Below the pieces are notes generated by a model. That model saw only the letters and a list, made by a program, of their open reading frames with translations, was not told the DNA's origin and did no database searches. This document shows positions 25,103-33,698 of a DNA stretch of 64,000 bases, piece by piece. Within the stretch, counting starts at the first letter, position 1. Each line of letters begins with the position of its first letter. The DNA is from JADKCZ01 sp963786945 (GTDB lineage: Bacteria; Myxococcota; Myxococcia; Myxococcales; Anaeromyxobacteraceae), in the NCBI GenBank assembly GCA_963786945.1, contig CAWBAO010000004.1, forward strand, positions 372,001 through 436,000, given 5' to 3'. A program made the translations under genes and the position numbers.

Positions 25103-26371
25103 TCAGGGGAAGTGGCCGGTGGCGGCCAGCAGGTCGAGCCGGGCCTGGCGCACGGCGTCCTCCACCACCGCCGCCGCGATCTCGGCGTCGCGCGCCCGCT
25201 GCTGCGCGTCGGCCACGTCCAGGCTGGTGGTGGAGCCGGCCTGGTAGGACTCGGTGACCAGCTTGAGCACCTGGTCGGCCCGGTCGGCCGCCCGCCGGAT
25301 CTCCACCAGGCTGACCTCGGCGTGCTGCAGCGAGGCCCAGGCGGCGCGGACCTCGGAGCGGGCCTGGCGCAGCAGGGCGTCGAGCTGGGCGGCCCCCTCG
25401 GCCTCCAGGGCTCCGCGCTCCCGGGCCTGGCCGACCCGGAGCCCGCCCTCGAGGAGCGGGAAGGAGAGGATGGCCTGGGCCTGCCAGCCGTGGTCGGGCG
25501 TGCTCAGGGTGCTCCAGTCCTGCCGGTAGGCGGTGAAGGTGCCCAGCAGCGAGGGGAGCCAGTCGGCCCAGCTGTCGCGGGCCACCCGGGTGGCGGCCTG
25601 CGCGCGGGCCCCGGCGGCCCGCACGTCGGCCCGCCGCTCCGCCGCCCGCTCCGGCGGCTCCTCCGCCGGAGGCTGCGTCAGGGGCGGCTCCGCCCGGGCG
25701 TCGAGCGGCGCGTCGCCTCCGGTCGCCTGGCCCAGGGCCTCCTGCGAGCGGGCCAGCCCGGTCCGCACCGCCTCCAGCTGGGCCACGCTGGTGGCCAGCT
25801 GCTGCTCGGCGCGCAGCTCGTCGAGGGCGTTGCCGACGCCCGCCTCGCGCCGCGCGTGGGCATAGTCGTAGTGGGCCTGGGCGACCTCCACCGCGCTCCG
25901 CGTCACCTCGACCACCCGCTTCTGCCCGACCACGGTCAGGTAGGCCCGGGCCGCGGTGAGCGCGGCGCTGCGCTGCGCGTCGGCCGCGCCGGCGCGGGCC
26001 ACGTCGACCTGGTCCCCGGCGTGCGACCACTGGTACCAGCGGGAGGGCGACAGCGCCAGCGCCGCCTGGACGTTGGCCGAGGTCTGCTCCCGGGGCGCCA
26101 GCAGCGCCCCTCCGGAGCTGCGCTCCTGGTCGAGCCGGGTGTAGTTGCCGGTGAGCCCGAGCGCCGGCAGCGAGCCGCTGCGGGCCTGCGTGAGCAGGCC
26201 GTCGGCGCGCCGGATCTCCTCGGCGGCCACCACCGAGCCGAGGGCATGGGCGCGCGCCCGCGCCACCGCCTCGTCGAAGGAGATGGCCTGGGGGGCCGTG
26301 GCCGGGGGCGCCTCGGCCCCGGCGGCGCGGACCGCCAGGGCCAGCGCCAGGAGCGGGAGCAGTCGGGTCAT
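25103..26371 (-). CDS. TolC-family outer membrane efflux protein
   Basis: The outer-membrane channel of a tripartite efflux pump, 422 residues. A signal peptide covers residues 1-19 (ending AAGA). Two homologous OEP halves follow, each with long helical stretches and strands such as LGLTGNYTRLDQERS. Its ATG overlaps the stop of the RND gene (ATGA), and it is the last gene of a four-gene minus-strand operon. A very long open frame continuing upstream through the other genes is a GC artefact. Confidence 0.9.
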   Translation of the reverse strand: MTRLLPLLALALAVRAAGAEAPPATAPQAISFDEAVARARAHALGSVVAAEEIRRADGLLTQARSGSLPALGLTGNYTRLDQERSSGGALLAPREQTSANVQAALALSPSRWYQWSHAGDQVDVARAGAADAQRSAALTAARAYLTVVGQKRVVEVTRSAVEVAQAHYDYAHARREAGVGNALDELRAEQQLATSVAQLEAVRTGLARSQEALGQATGGDAPLDARAEPPLTQPPAEEPPERAAERRADVRAAGARAQAATRVARDSWADWLPSLLGTFTAYRQDWSTLSTPDHGWQAQAILSFPLLEGGLRVGQARERGALEAEGAAQLDALLRQARSEVRAAWASLQHAEVSLVEIRRAADRADQVLKLVTESYQAGSTTSLDVADAQQRARDAEIAAAVVEDAVRQARLDLLAATGHFP

Positions 26372-29300
26372 TGGGGCAGGGCCTCCGGCGTCGCCTCGTC
26401 CTCGTCGTCGTGGGGCCGCGGCGAGAAGCGCTCCAGCAGCGTGTAGAGCGCGGGGATGAGGAAGAGCGTGAAGATGGTGGAGACGGTCAGGCCGCCGATG
26501 ACCGCCCGGGCCAGCGGCAGGTTGGTCTCGCTGCCCTCCCCGATCCCCAGCGCCATGGGGACCAGCCCGACGATGGTGGCGATGGTGGTCATGAGGATGG
26601 GTCGCAGGCGGGTCTTGCCGGCCTCCACGGTGGCCTCGAGGAGCGGCTTCCCGCGCGCCTGCAGGACCCGGGCGAAGTCCACCAGCAGCACGCCGTTGGA
26701 GACCACGATGCCCACCATCATGATGATGCCCATGAAGCTGTTGACCGAGAGCGTGGTGCCGGTCAGGAAGAGCGCCGCGAAGACGCCGCTGATGCCGAGC
26801 GGCACCGAGAACATGATGACCAGCGGGTCCACCAGGGACCGGAACTGCGAGGCCAGGATCATGTAGACCAGCGCGATGGCCATCACGGCGGCGAAGATCA
26901 GGCCGGAGAAGGCCTCCCGTTGCGCCTGGGTCTGGCCGCCCAGCTGGACCGTGAAGCCGTCGGGGGCCGGCATCTCGTCGACCGCCTTCTGCACCGCGGC
27001 GCTGGCGGTGCCCAGGTCCTGGCCGGGCGCCACGTTGGCGGTCACGTCGATGATGCGCTGCAGGTACTTGCGGTTGACCAGCACCGGCCCGGCGTCGCGG
27101 TGCACGGTGGCGAGGTTGGCCAGGTTGACGAGCTGGCCGCCCGGCGCCTTGACGAAGATGTCGGAGAGGTCCTGCACGTGCCGCCGCCAGGCGTCGTCGA
27201 GCCGGACGTTGATGTTGTACTGGTTGCCGGTCTTGGCGTCGATGTAGGGGATGGGGGCGAACTGGCCGGAGCCGGACAGGCTGGTCAGCACCGTCTGCGC
27301 CACCTGCTGCTCGGTGAGGCCGAGGACCCCCGCCTTCTCGCGGTCCACCACCACGTCGAGCTCCGGGTAGTTCTCCTCGCGGGAGACCTGGAGATCGGTG
27401 AGGTAGGGCCGCCCCGAGGCGTCGGCCAGGCCCCGGAGGCGGCCGAGCAGCTGCTTGGCGTAGCTCCCCCCCGCGTCCAGGTCGTAGCCGACCACCTCCA
27501 CGTCGATGGGGGCGGCCGAGCCGAAGTTGAGGATGCGCTTCACGATGCCGCCGACGAAGAAGAAGATCTGCGTGCCGGGGAACTCGTCGCGGACGGCCCG
27601 GCGCACCTTGTCGGCGGCCTGCTGGTCGGTGATGGCGCGGTCGGTGTAGGGCACCAGGTTGACGCCCAGGTTGGCCGAGTGCGGCCCGGTGTTGCTGGTG
27701 AAGAGCGCGGTGCGGCCGCCCGGCAGGCCGGTGTCGGAGATCAGGGTGGTCACCACCGGCCCGCCCCCGCTGGCCTTGTCGCTCCCCAGCGCCGCCAGCA
27801 CGGCCCGCTCCATGCGCGCGGTGACCAGCTCGGTCTCCTCCACGCGGGTGCCGATGGGCGCCTTGTAGTTGATGGAGAACTGGCTCTCGTCGGTCTCCGG
27901 GAAGAACTCGGTCCCGATGAAGCGCTTCAGGAAGAGCGAGGCCACGAAGAAGACCAGGATCCCGGCGATGACCTTGGCCCGCCGGCCCAGCACCCAGCGC
28001 AGGGAGCGGGCGTAGGCCTCGTCCAGGTCGTTGAAGCGCCGCGTGATCCAGGCCCCCACCGGGTGCCCGTGCCCCTCCGCCTCGGCCTTCAGGTACTTGA
28101 GGCAGAGCAGCGGGGTCACGGTGCGCGAGACCAGGAAGCTCATCGCCAGGGAGAAGGCGATGGTGAGCGCCAGCGGCAGGAAGAGGTTGCGGGCCACCCC
28201 GGCCAGGAAGACCACCGGGAAGAAGACCACGATGGTGGTGATGGTGGAGACGAAGATGGGCATGGCCACCTCCTGCGCCGCCTCCAGGACCGCGGTGCGC
28301 CGGTCCTGCCCCTTGGCCAGGTGGCGGTGGATGTTCTCCAGCTCCACGATCGAGTCGTCCACCAGCCGCCCCACCCCGAGCGCCAGCCCGCCCAGGGTGA
28401 AGACGTTGAGGGTCTGCCCGGTGAAGTAGAGCAGCACGAAGGTGGCCACGATGGAGAGCGGGATGGCCACCGCGATGATGCCGGTGGCGGCCATCGAGAC
28501 CAGGAAGAGCAGGATGACGCCGACCGCCAGCAGGCCGCCGAAGAGGGCCTCGTGCTCCAGCGAGCCGATGGCGGCGCGGATGTAGGCCGACTGGTCGAAG
28601 GAGATGGCCAGCTTGACGTTGGGGGGCACGCCGCGCAGGCGCTGGATGGCCGCGCGCACCGCGTCCACCACCTTGACGGTGTTGGCGCCCGGCTGCTTGA
28701 GGACCCGGAAGTACACGCCGCGCTCGCCGTTGATGCGGACGATCTCGGACTGGTCGGCGCTGGCGTCCTCGACCCGGGCCAGGTCGCGCACCCGCACCGG
28801 CGCCTGGTCGCCCGTCCCCGGCTTGACCACCACGTCGCGGATGGGGCGGGCCTCCCCGAAGGAGGTGTTGGAGAAGACGTTGTAGTCCACCGTGCCGGAG
28901 CGCAGGTTGCCCGAGGGCAGGAAGAGGTTGGAGCTGCGCACGGCGTTGACCACGTCGAGCACGCCCAGCCCGCGGGCCCGCAGCGCGTCGCCCCGCACCA
29001 TGACCTCGATCTCGCGCACCTTGCCGCCACCCACGCTGGCGCTGGCCACGCCGGGCACGCGCTCCAGCTGGGGCTCGATGACGTTGTAGGCCAGGTCGTA
29101 GAGCTGCCGCTCGTCGAGCCCCTCCCCGCTCATGGCCACCTGGACCACCGGGATGTTGGTGACGTCGAACTTGATGACGAAGGGCTGCTGGATGCCCGGC
29201 GGCAGGGTGTTGAGGATCTGGGCCACCCGCTGGGAGACCTCGAACTGGGCGTTGTCGAGGTTGGTGCCGTACTGGAACCAGACCGAGACCGCCGAGAAGC

Positions 29301-29559
29301 CCTGCTTGGAGATGCTCTCCACGCGGTCCACCCCCGGCGAGGCCGAGACGGCGCGCTCGATGGGCATGGTGATGGACTTCTCGATGTCGATGGGGCCGGC
29401 CCCGGTGTAGAAGGTCGCCACCCGGACGATGGGGATGTCGATCTGCGGGAAGAGGTCGACCGAGAGGCGGGTGAGCGACACCCAGCCCAGGGCGATCACC
29501 ATCAGCGACATCATCAGGATGAAGATGGGGTTGCGCAGGGCGAGACGGGTCAGCCACAT
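26368..29559 (-). CDS. RND-family efflux pump permease (AcrB/HAE1 type)
   Basis: A proton-driven exporter of 1063 residues with twelve predicted membrane helices and two large periplasmic loops. It begins LALRNPIFILMMSLMVIALG and shows the family's GRLVDDSIVELENIHRHLAK charged motif in TM4, with Asp residues that carry protons. ILVFFVASLFLKRFIGTEFF follows at mid-chain. The second half repeats the pattern (MVGIVVSNGVLLVDFAR). It lies between the adaptor (30 bases upstream) and TolC. The hydrophobe-type (drug/solvent) substrate is inferred; no heavy-metal signature is seen. Confidence 0.93.
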   Translation of the reverse strand: MWLTRLALRNPIFILMMSLMVIALGWVSLTRLSVDLFPQIDIPIVRVATFYTGAGPIDIEKSITMPIERAVSASPGVDRVESISKQGFSAVSVWFQYGTNLDNAQFEVSQRVAQILNTLPPGIQQPFVIKFDVTNIPVVQVAMSGEGLDERQLYDLAYNVIEPQLERVPGVASASVGGGKVREIEVMVRGDALRARGLGVLDVVNAVRSSNLFLPSGNLRSGTVDYNVFSNTSFGEARPIRDVVVKPGTGDQAPVRVRDLARVEDASADQSEIVRINGERGVYFRVLKQPGANTVKVVDAVRAAIQRLRGVPPNVKLAISFDQSAYIRAAIGSLEHEALFGGLLAVGVILLFLVSMAATGIIAVAIPLSIVATFVLLYFTGQTLNVFTLGGLALGVGRLVDDSIVELENIHRHLAKGQDRRTAVLEAAQEVAMPIFVSTITTIVVFFPVVFLAGVARNLFLPLALTIAFSLAMSFLVSRTVTPLLCLKYLKAEAEGHGHPVGAWITRRFNDLDEAYARSLRWVLGRRAKVIAGILVFFVASLFLKRFIGTEFFPETDESQFSINYKAPIGTRVEETELVTARMERAVLAALGSDKASGGGPVVTTLISDTGLPGGRTALFTSNTGPHSANLGVNLVPYTDRAITDQQAADKVRRAVRDEFPGTQIFFFVGGIVKRILNFGSAAPIDVEVVGYDLDAGGSYAKQLLGRLRGLADASGRPYLTDLQVSREENYPELDVVVDREKAGVLGLTEQQVAQTVLTSLSGSGQFAPIPYIDAKTGNQYNINVRLDDAWRRHVQDLSDIFVKAPGGQLVNLANLATVHRDAGPVLVNRKYLQRIIDVTANVAPGQDLGTASAAVQKAVDEMPAPDGFTVQLGGQTQAQREAFSGLIFAAVMAIALVYMILASQFRSLVDPLVIMFSVPLGISGVFAALFLTGTTLSVNSFMGIIMMVGIVVSNGVLLVDFARVLQARGKPLLEATVEAGKTRLRPILMTTIATIVGLVPMALGIGEGSETNLPLARAVIGGLTVSTIFTLFLIPALYTLLERFSPRPHDDEDEATPEALPQ

Positions 29560-29589
29560 GTCGTGGGCTCCTGGTTCGGGTCCTGCGGC

Positions 29590-30729
29590 TCAGGGCCGGG
29601 GCGCCGCCGCGCCCCGGGCGTCCGGCTTCCCGGCGAACGGGTCCACCCCGCGGACCGCGCGGATGGCGGCGCCGTCGGCCAGCACGTCGGAGCCGGCGGT
29701 CACGATCTCCTCCCCCCGGGCCAGCCCGCCCACCACCTCCAGCCAGTCCCCCCCGTCGACGCCCAGCGTGAGCGCCACCCGGGCCACCCGGTCGCCCTTG
29801 ACCACGAAGGCGAAGGCCTGGCCGTTGCTGACCTGCGCGGCGGTGGCCGGGATCACCACCGCGTCGTGGTGCACGGCGGTGATGATGGCCGCCCGCCCGT
29901 ACATGCCGGGGCGGAGCAGGCCGTCGGCGTTGTGGACCTGCACCTCGGCGTCGACGGTGCGCGTCACCGGGTCGAAGCCCGGGGCCAGCCGCACCACCTT
30001 GCCCATCACCGCCCGGCCGGGCAGGGCGTCCAGCTCGAGCCGGGCGTCCAGCCCCACCTGGAGGCGCTGGACGTCCCGCTCGTTGACCGGGACGAAGGCC
30101 CGCATCACGTCGATGCGCTGCACGGTGACGACGGCGCTGTTGCCCGAGGTGGGCCCCACCAGGGCCCCGGGATCGAGCCGCCGGGCCGAGACCACGCCGT
30201 CCAGGGGCGACTCGATGCGCAGCTCCCCGAGGCGGGTGGCGAGGGCGTCCACGTTGGACTGGGCGGAGGCCAGCATGGCCTCGGCGGTGGCCAGGGTGGT
30301 CTGGCTCTGCTGCAGCTCCTGCTGCGAGACCACGCCGCTCGGCGCCAGCCGCTCGGCCCGCTCCCGGTTGGCCCGGGCCAGCCCGGCGGTCGCCTGGGCC
30401 TGGGCCAGGGCGCTGCGGGCCGCCGCCAGCTGGTCCGGCAGGTCGGAGGGACGGACCACCGCCAGGGTCTGGCCGCGGCGCACCTTGTCGCCGCGCTCCA
30501 CCAGCACCGCGTCGAGGTAGCCGACGGTCTTGGCGCTGGCATCGGCCTGGGCCAGCGGGCGCAGGTCGATGGGCGCCCGGATCTCGACCGGCACGTCGCG
30601 CACGGTCACCGGCGCCACGGTCACGGCCGGCGGAGGGCGGCCGCCTCCCGCCCCGGGAGCCCCACGCTGGCAGGCGGCCAGGGCCGCGGCGGCGACGAGG
30701 GTCACGGCCATGGTGCGGGGCCTGGTCAT
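29590..30729 (-). CDS. RND efflux periplasmic adaptor lipoprotein
   Basis: A membrane-fusion protein of 379 residues linking the RND pump to TolC. It starts with a lipoprotein signal (LVAAAALAAC, Cys20). A lipoyl half-domain follows (VGYLDAVLVERGDKVRRGQT), then an alpha-hairpin (~95-150) and the second lipoyl half (IESPLDGVVSARRLDPG). Beta-barrel and membrane-proximal domains come last. ATGA overlap with the marR stop shows translational coupling. Confidence 0.92.
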   Translation of the reverse strand: MTRPRTMAVTLVAAAALAACQRGAPGAGGGRPPPAVTVAPVTVRDVPVEIRAPIDLRPLAQADASAKTVGYLDAVLVERGDKVRRGQTLAVVRPSDLPDQLAAARSALAQAQATAGLARANRERAERLAPSGVVSQQELQQSQTTLATAEAMLASAQSNVDALATRLGELRIESPLDGVVSARRLDPGALVGPTSGNSAVVTVQRIDVMRAFVPVNERDVQRLQVGLDARLELDALPGRAVMGKVVRLAPGFDPVTRTVDAEVQVHNADGLLRPGMYGRAAIITAVHHDAVVIPATAAQVSNGQAFAFVVKGDRVARVALTLGVDGGDWLEVVGGLARGEEIVTAGSDVLADGAAIRAVRGVDPFAGKPDARGAAAPRP

Positions 30730-31226
30730 CGGTCTCCTCCGGCGCGCCGGCGGGCGGCGCGCGACTGGGTCTCTGGGCGGGAGCCGGTGGCCCCCCCGCC
30801 GACGTGCTGCAGGTGGCCGGCGATGCGCGCCAGGGCCTTGCGGACCTGCTCGCGCTCGGCGGGGTCGAGCGGCGCCTCCACCTCGGCCCGGACCTCGGCC
30901 GCGATGGGGGCGAGCCGGCGGGCCAGGGTCCGGCCGGCAGGCTCAAGGGCCAGCATGACCCGGCGCCGATCGCCCTGGTGGCGGCTGGCGCGCAACCAGC
31001 CGCGCCTGGACAGGGCGGCCACCACCCGGCTCACCGACGGCTCGTCGCAGCGGAGCCGCCGGGCCAGCTCGGCCTGCGAGGTCCCCGGCGCCTCGAGGGC
31101 GCCCACCAGGACCCAGAACTGGAGCGGGGTCAGCCCCAGCGGCCCGACGCGCCGGGTGACCATGGCCTTGACGGCCCGGCGGATGGCGGCCACCAGCAGC
31201 CCGAGCGGCTCGGCAGGTCCTTGCAT
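30726..31226 (-). CDS. MarR-family regulator of the efflux operon
   Basis: A 166-residue winged-helix regulator and first gene of the efflux operon. The HTH is TSQAELARRLRCDEPSVSRVV and the wing is RASRHQGDRRRVMLALE. MarR proteins usually repress their own pump operon and let go when an aromatic compound binds. Palindromic sequence right at its start codon is a plausible operator. The ATG at 31226 fits the domain length; the longer upstream frame has no support. The stop overlaps the adaptor start. Confidence 0.9.
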   Translation of the reverse strand: MQGPAEPLGLLVAAIRRAVKAMVTRRVGPLGLTPLQFWVLVGALEAPGTSQAELARRLRCDEPSVSRVVAALSRRGWLRASRHQGDRRRVMLALEPAGRTLARRLAPIAAEVRAEVEAPLDPAEREQVRKALARIAGHLQHVGGGATGSRPETQSRAARRRAGGDR

Positions 31227-31240
31227 TGGCAACCCTTGTA
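31219..31240 (-). promoter_or_regulatory. Candidate MarR operator/promoter
   Basis: TTGC-ATTG-GCAA (31221-31232) overlaps the marR start codon, flanked by direct repeats CCTTGCA (31219) and CCTTGTA (31234). On the minus strand TACAAG lies 11 bases before the ATG as a -10 candidate. TTGC/GCAA palindromes are typical of MarR sites. Confidence 0.35.
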
Positions 31241-31333
31241 AAGCGAACCTGACCCGAAGCACCAGCCCCTTGTGGGACGCTGGCCGGCCGATCCGCGGCA
31301 GGGCGGGAGCGCCGGTTGGGCCACAATGCCGGG

Positions 31334-31816
31334 ATGGCCACCACCCGCCGCGAGCTCGGCCTCCGGCTGATCCTCGCCTACAAGCTGGGGAAGGCGGCGC
31401 TCTGGCTGGTGCTGGCCTCGGTCCTCGGCCTCCTGGCCACCAGCGGCCGGCTCGAGGCCTTCCGCGCGGTGGCCGGCGAGCTGCAGGCCCACGTCGCCAG
31501 CCGCTGGAGCCTGCTCCTCGGCCAGGCGCTGGCCTCGGCCCTGAGCGCGGGCGGGCTCCGCCTCGTCGAGCTCGGGCTGGGAATCGACGGCCTGACCTCG
31601 GTCCTGGAGGCGTGGGCGCTCTGGCGCGGCCACCGGTGGGGCCCCTGGCTGGTGGCGGTGGCCTCGGCGCTGCCGGTCCCCTTCGAGGCCTGGGAGCTGG
31701 TGCGCCAGCCCAGCCCGTGGCGAGCCCTGTTGCTCGCAGTGAACCTCGCCGTGGTGGCCTACCTGGCCGCCTGGCTCCGTCACCACCGCCGGGAGGATGC
31801 GCCCCGCGGCCGTTGA
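31334..31816 (+). CDS. DUF2127 membrane protein
   Basis: A 160-residue predicted inner-membrane protein of the DUF2127 family, with about four hydrophobic segments. The opening is RLILAYKLGKAALWLVLASV; LGIDGLTSVLEAWALWRGHRWG lies at mid-chain and LLAVNLAVVAYLAAWL near the end. Function is unknown. ATG 31334 is preferred to the upstream TTG. It is divergent from marR. The intergenic stretch contains CACAAT, a weak -10, 9 bases before the ATG. Confidence 0.75.
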   Translation: MATTRRELGLRLILAYKLGKAALWLVLASVLGLLATSGRLEAFRAVAGELQAHVASRWSLLLGQALASALSAGGLRLVELGLGIDGLTSVLEAWALWRGHRWGPWLVAVASALPVPFEAWELVRQPSPWRALLLAVNLAVVAYLAAWLRHHRREDAPRGR

Positions 31817-31866
31817 GGTGGGGACGCCACGGCACGGCCGGTCCCCGGCGAGGGAGCGGGGCGCGC

Positions 31867-32184
31867 CTACCCCACCTGCGCCGCCAGCCACTCCAGGTAG
31901 GTCGCGCTCCCCGCCTCGACGGGGAGCGCCAGCACCTCGGGCACCTCGTAGGGGTGGCGCCTCAGCAGCTCGTCGCGCAGCGCCGGGAACCGCTCCCGCG
32001 TGGTCTTGAGGACCAGCAGCACCTCCGGCTGGTCCTCGACCTGCCCCTGCCACCGGTAGATGGAGCGCAGCCCCGGCACCACGTTGCCGCAGGCGGCCAG
32101 CCGCGCCTCCACCAGCGCGCGCGCCAGCGCCGCCGCGACCTCGACGGTCGGGGCGGTGCAGAGCACCACCAGGGCCTCGGTCAC
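31867..32184 (-). CDS. cutA: Divalent-cation tolerance protein CutA
   Basis: A compact 105-residue trimeric PII-like protein. The family core is ARLAACGNVVPGLRSIYRWQ, with QVEDQPEVLLVLKTT, HPYEVPEVLALPV and a conserved Trp near the end (YLEWL). It is linked to copper/divalent-metal tolerance in E. coli, but its real role is debated. It begins with GTG 32184, just 8 bases after the stop of the chalcone-isomerase-like gene, and is likely co-transcribed with it. Confidence 0.9.
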   Translation of the reverse strand: MTEALVVLCTAPTVEVAAALARALVEARLAACGNVVPGLRSIYRWQGQVEDQPEVLLVLKTTRERFPALRDELLRRHPYEVPEVLALPVEAGSATYLEWLAAQVG

Positions 32185-32192
32185 GCCCGGCC

Positions 32193-32743
32193 CTACTTCC
32201 CGAGCATCCCGCTCTTGAGGTCGCCTTCCGCCGGCTTCTCCCCCAGCCAGTTGCGCAGCAGCGCCGTCGGCGAAGACCTTGCCCTCGACGGTGGCGCTGA
32301 CGCCGCCCGGCCCGGTGACGGTGGAGCCGGCGCCGGGGAGGTAGGCGATCTCCAGCACGTCGCCGGCCTTGAGGTCCTTCATGACGGCGTCGAGCTGGGC
32401 GAGCCCGGGCAGCAGCTTGTCGAGGTCGGCGCGGGAGTTGTTCTCGAAGCCCTCCTTGAAGGCGCCGAGGATCTGCTTCTTCTCCACCTCGCGCTTGAAG
32501 GTCATCGTCACCTTCCAGGCCTGGTCGGCGGCGATGATGGCGGCCGGGTCCGCCGAGCGCCGCTCCAGGTAGAGCGCGCCCGACGTAGACCTTCACGAAG
32601 AACCTGGAGCGCAGGCCGGCGCCGTTGAGCACCAGCGCCTTGTCCCCCACGGTGGCCGACTCGGGGACGGCGACCCCCGCCACGTCCTTGGCGAGGGCGG
32701 GGAGGGCCAGGCTGAGGGCGAGGACGGCGAGGAGGTGGCGCAT
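32193..32743 (-). pseudogene. Chalcone-isomerase-like periplasmic protein, two frameshifts
   Basis: The N-terminal piece has a signal peptide (MRHLLAVLALSLALPALA) and the start of the chalcone-isomerase-like fold (GAGLRSRFFVKVYVG). The frame then breaks at about 32580, where GGG in place of GG on the minus strand would account for it. It resumes as LYLERRSADPAAIIAADQAW and continues through VTMTFKREVEKKQ to GKVFADG. A second extra base near 32266 breaks it again before LLRNWLGEKPAEGD and SGMLGK. With both bases removed the gene gives one ~182-residue protein. Two insertions in a short gene suggest sequence error or a decaying gene. The bacterial family is of unknown function. Confidence 0.78.
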
Positions 32744-32798
32744 GGGGGTCTCCGTGACGGTGGTGGACGCGGGATGGCCGCTCCGGGACTCTACCTCT

Positions 32799-33698
32799 TC
32801 ACGATCGGTCGCGCAGCAGCGGCGCCACCGCGAGGCGGCGCGCGCCCATCACCGAGCCGTAGGCGACGCCGGTCACCCCCACCAGCACGCCCAGCAGCGC
32901 CACCGCCGGCAGCCGCTCCCCGAGCAGCGCCGCCCCCAGCGCCACCTGCGCGATGGGGGTGAGCTGCAGCCAGATGGCCGCCTCCCCCACGGTGAGCGCG
33001 CCGTAGGCCTCGGCCATCATCACCTGCGCCCCGTAGGCGGCCAGCGCCATCAGCGCCGCCAGCCCCCAGGCCGCGGCATCGAGCGGCCACGGGTCGAGCG
33101 CGAACGGCAGCGCCACCGGCAGCCCACCGAGGCAGAAGTAGAAGAAGATGGTGGCGGCGTTCTCGGTCGGCCGCATGGCGCGGATGGTGACGGCCGAGAG
33201 GGCGGCGAAGCCGGCCGCCCCCACCGCCAGCAGCTCGCCGGCGCCCAGCCCGAGCTGCAGGCTCCCGCCCCCCAGCACCAGCCCCACCCCCACCGAGGCC
33301 AGCGCCAGGGCCAGCCCCAGGTGGATGGTGGGGCGCTCGCCGAAGGCCGGCACCGCCATGAGCGTGGCGATGACCGGGAAGAGGTTGTAGAGCATCCCGG
33401 CCTCGCCCGCCGGGATGCGGGCCAGCGCCAGGAAGTAGAGCACCACCACCACGCCGCCCGAGAGGCCGCGGGCCCAGAGCAGGGGGCGGCGCCGGGGCGC
33501 GTACAGCCCGGGGCGGATCCGGAAGGCCAGCAGGGAGAAGGCCGCCCCCAGCGCGAAGCGGATCACCGACAGCTGCCCCGCGGTGAAGGCCGCGAGGCCG
33601 TGCGAGAGGCGCCGGGCCAGCACCGCCATGAGCCCGAAGCAGAGCGCCGAGCCGAGCAGCAGCAGCCGCGCCCGGCCCCGGGACCCGGCCCCGGTCAT
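32799..33698 (-). CDS. EamA/DMT-family transporter, second of a tandem pair
   Basis: An integral-membrane protein of 299 residues with ten predicted helices in two EamA halves (roughly 10-140 and 155-285). It has typical DMT motifs such as YFLALARIPAGEAGMLYNLFPV and EAYGALTVGEAAIWLQLTP. Family members export small metabolites (amino acids, drugs). The ATG overlaps the stop of the upstream EamA gene, and the two proteins align along their length, so this is a tandem duplication, possibly working as a heterodimer. Confidence 0.87.
   Translation of the reverse strand: MTGAGSRGRARLLLLGSALCFGLMAVLARRLSHGLAAFTAGQLSVIRFALGAAFSLLAFRIRPGLYAPRRRPLLWARGLSGGVVVVLYFLALARIPAGEAGMLYNLFPVIATLMAVPAFGERPTIHLGLALALASVGVGLVLGGGSLQLGLGAGELLAVGAAGFAALSAVTIRAMRPTENAATIFFYFCLGGLPVALPFALDPWPLDAAAWGLAALMALAAYGAQVMMAEAYGALTVGEAAIWLQLTPIAQVALGAALLGERLPAVALLGVLVGVTGVAYGSVMGARRLAVAPLLRDRS

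Noticed and set aside
25103..30946. A 1947-residue open frame on the minus strand spanning tolC, the RND gene and the adaptor
   Set aside because: Only its end is the real TolC protein. The rest is out of frame with two well-recognised genes and exists because stop codons are rare in this GC-rich DNA.
26371..32628. A 2085-residue plus-strand open frame
   Set aside because: It is antisense to the efflux operon and other real genes, with Arg/Gly/His-rich low-complexity translation and no domain.
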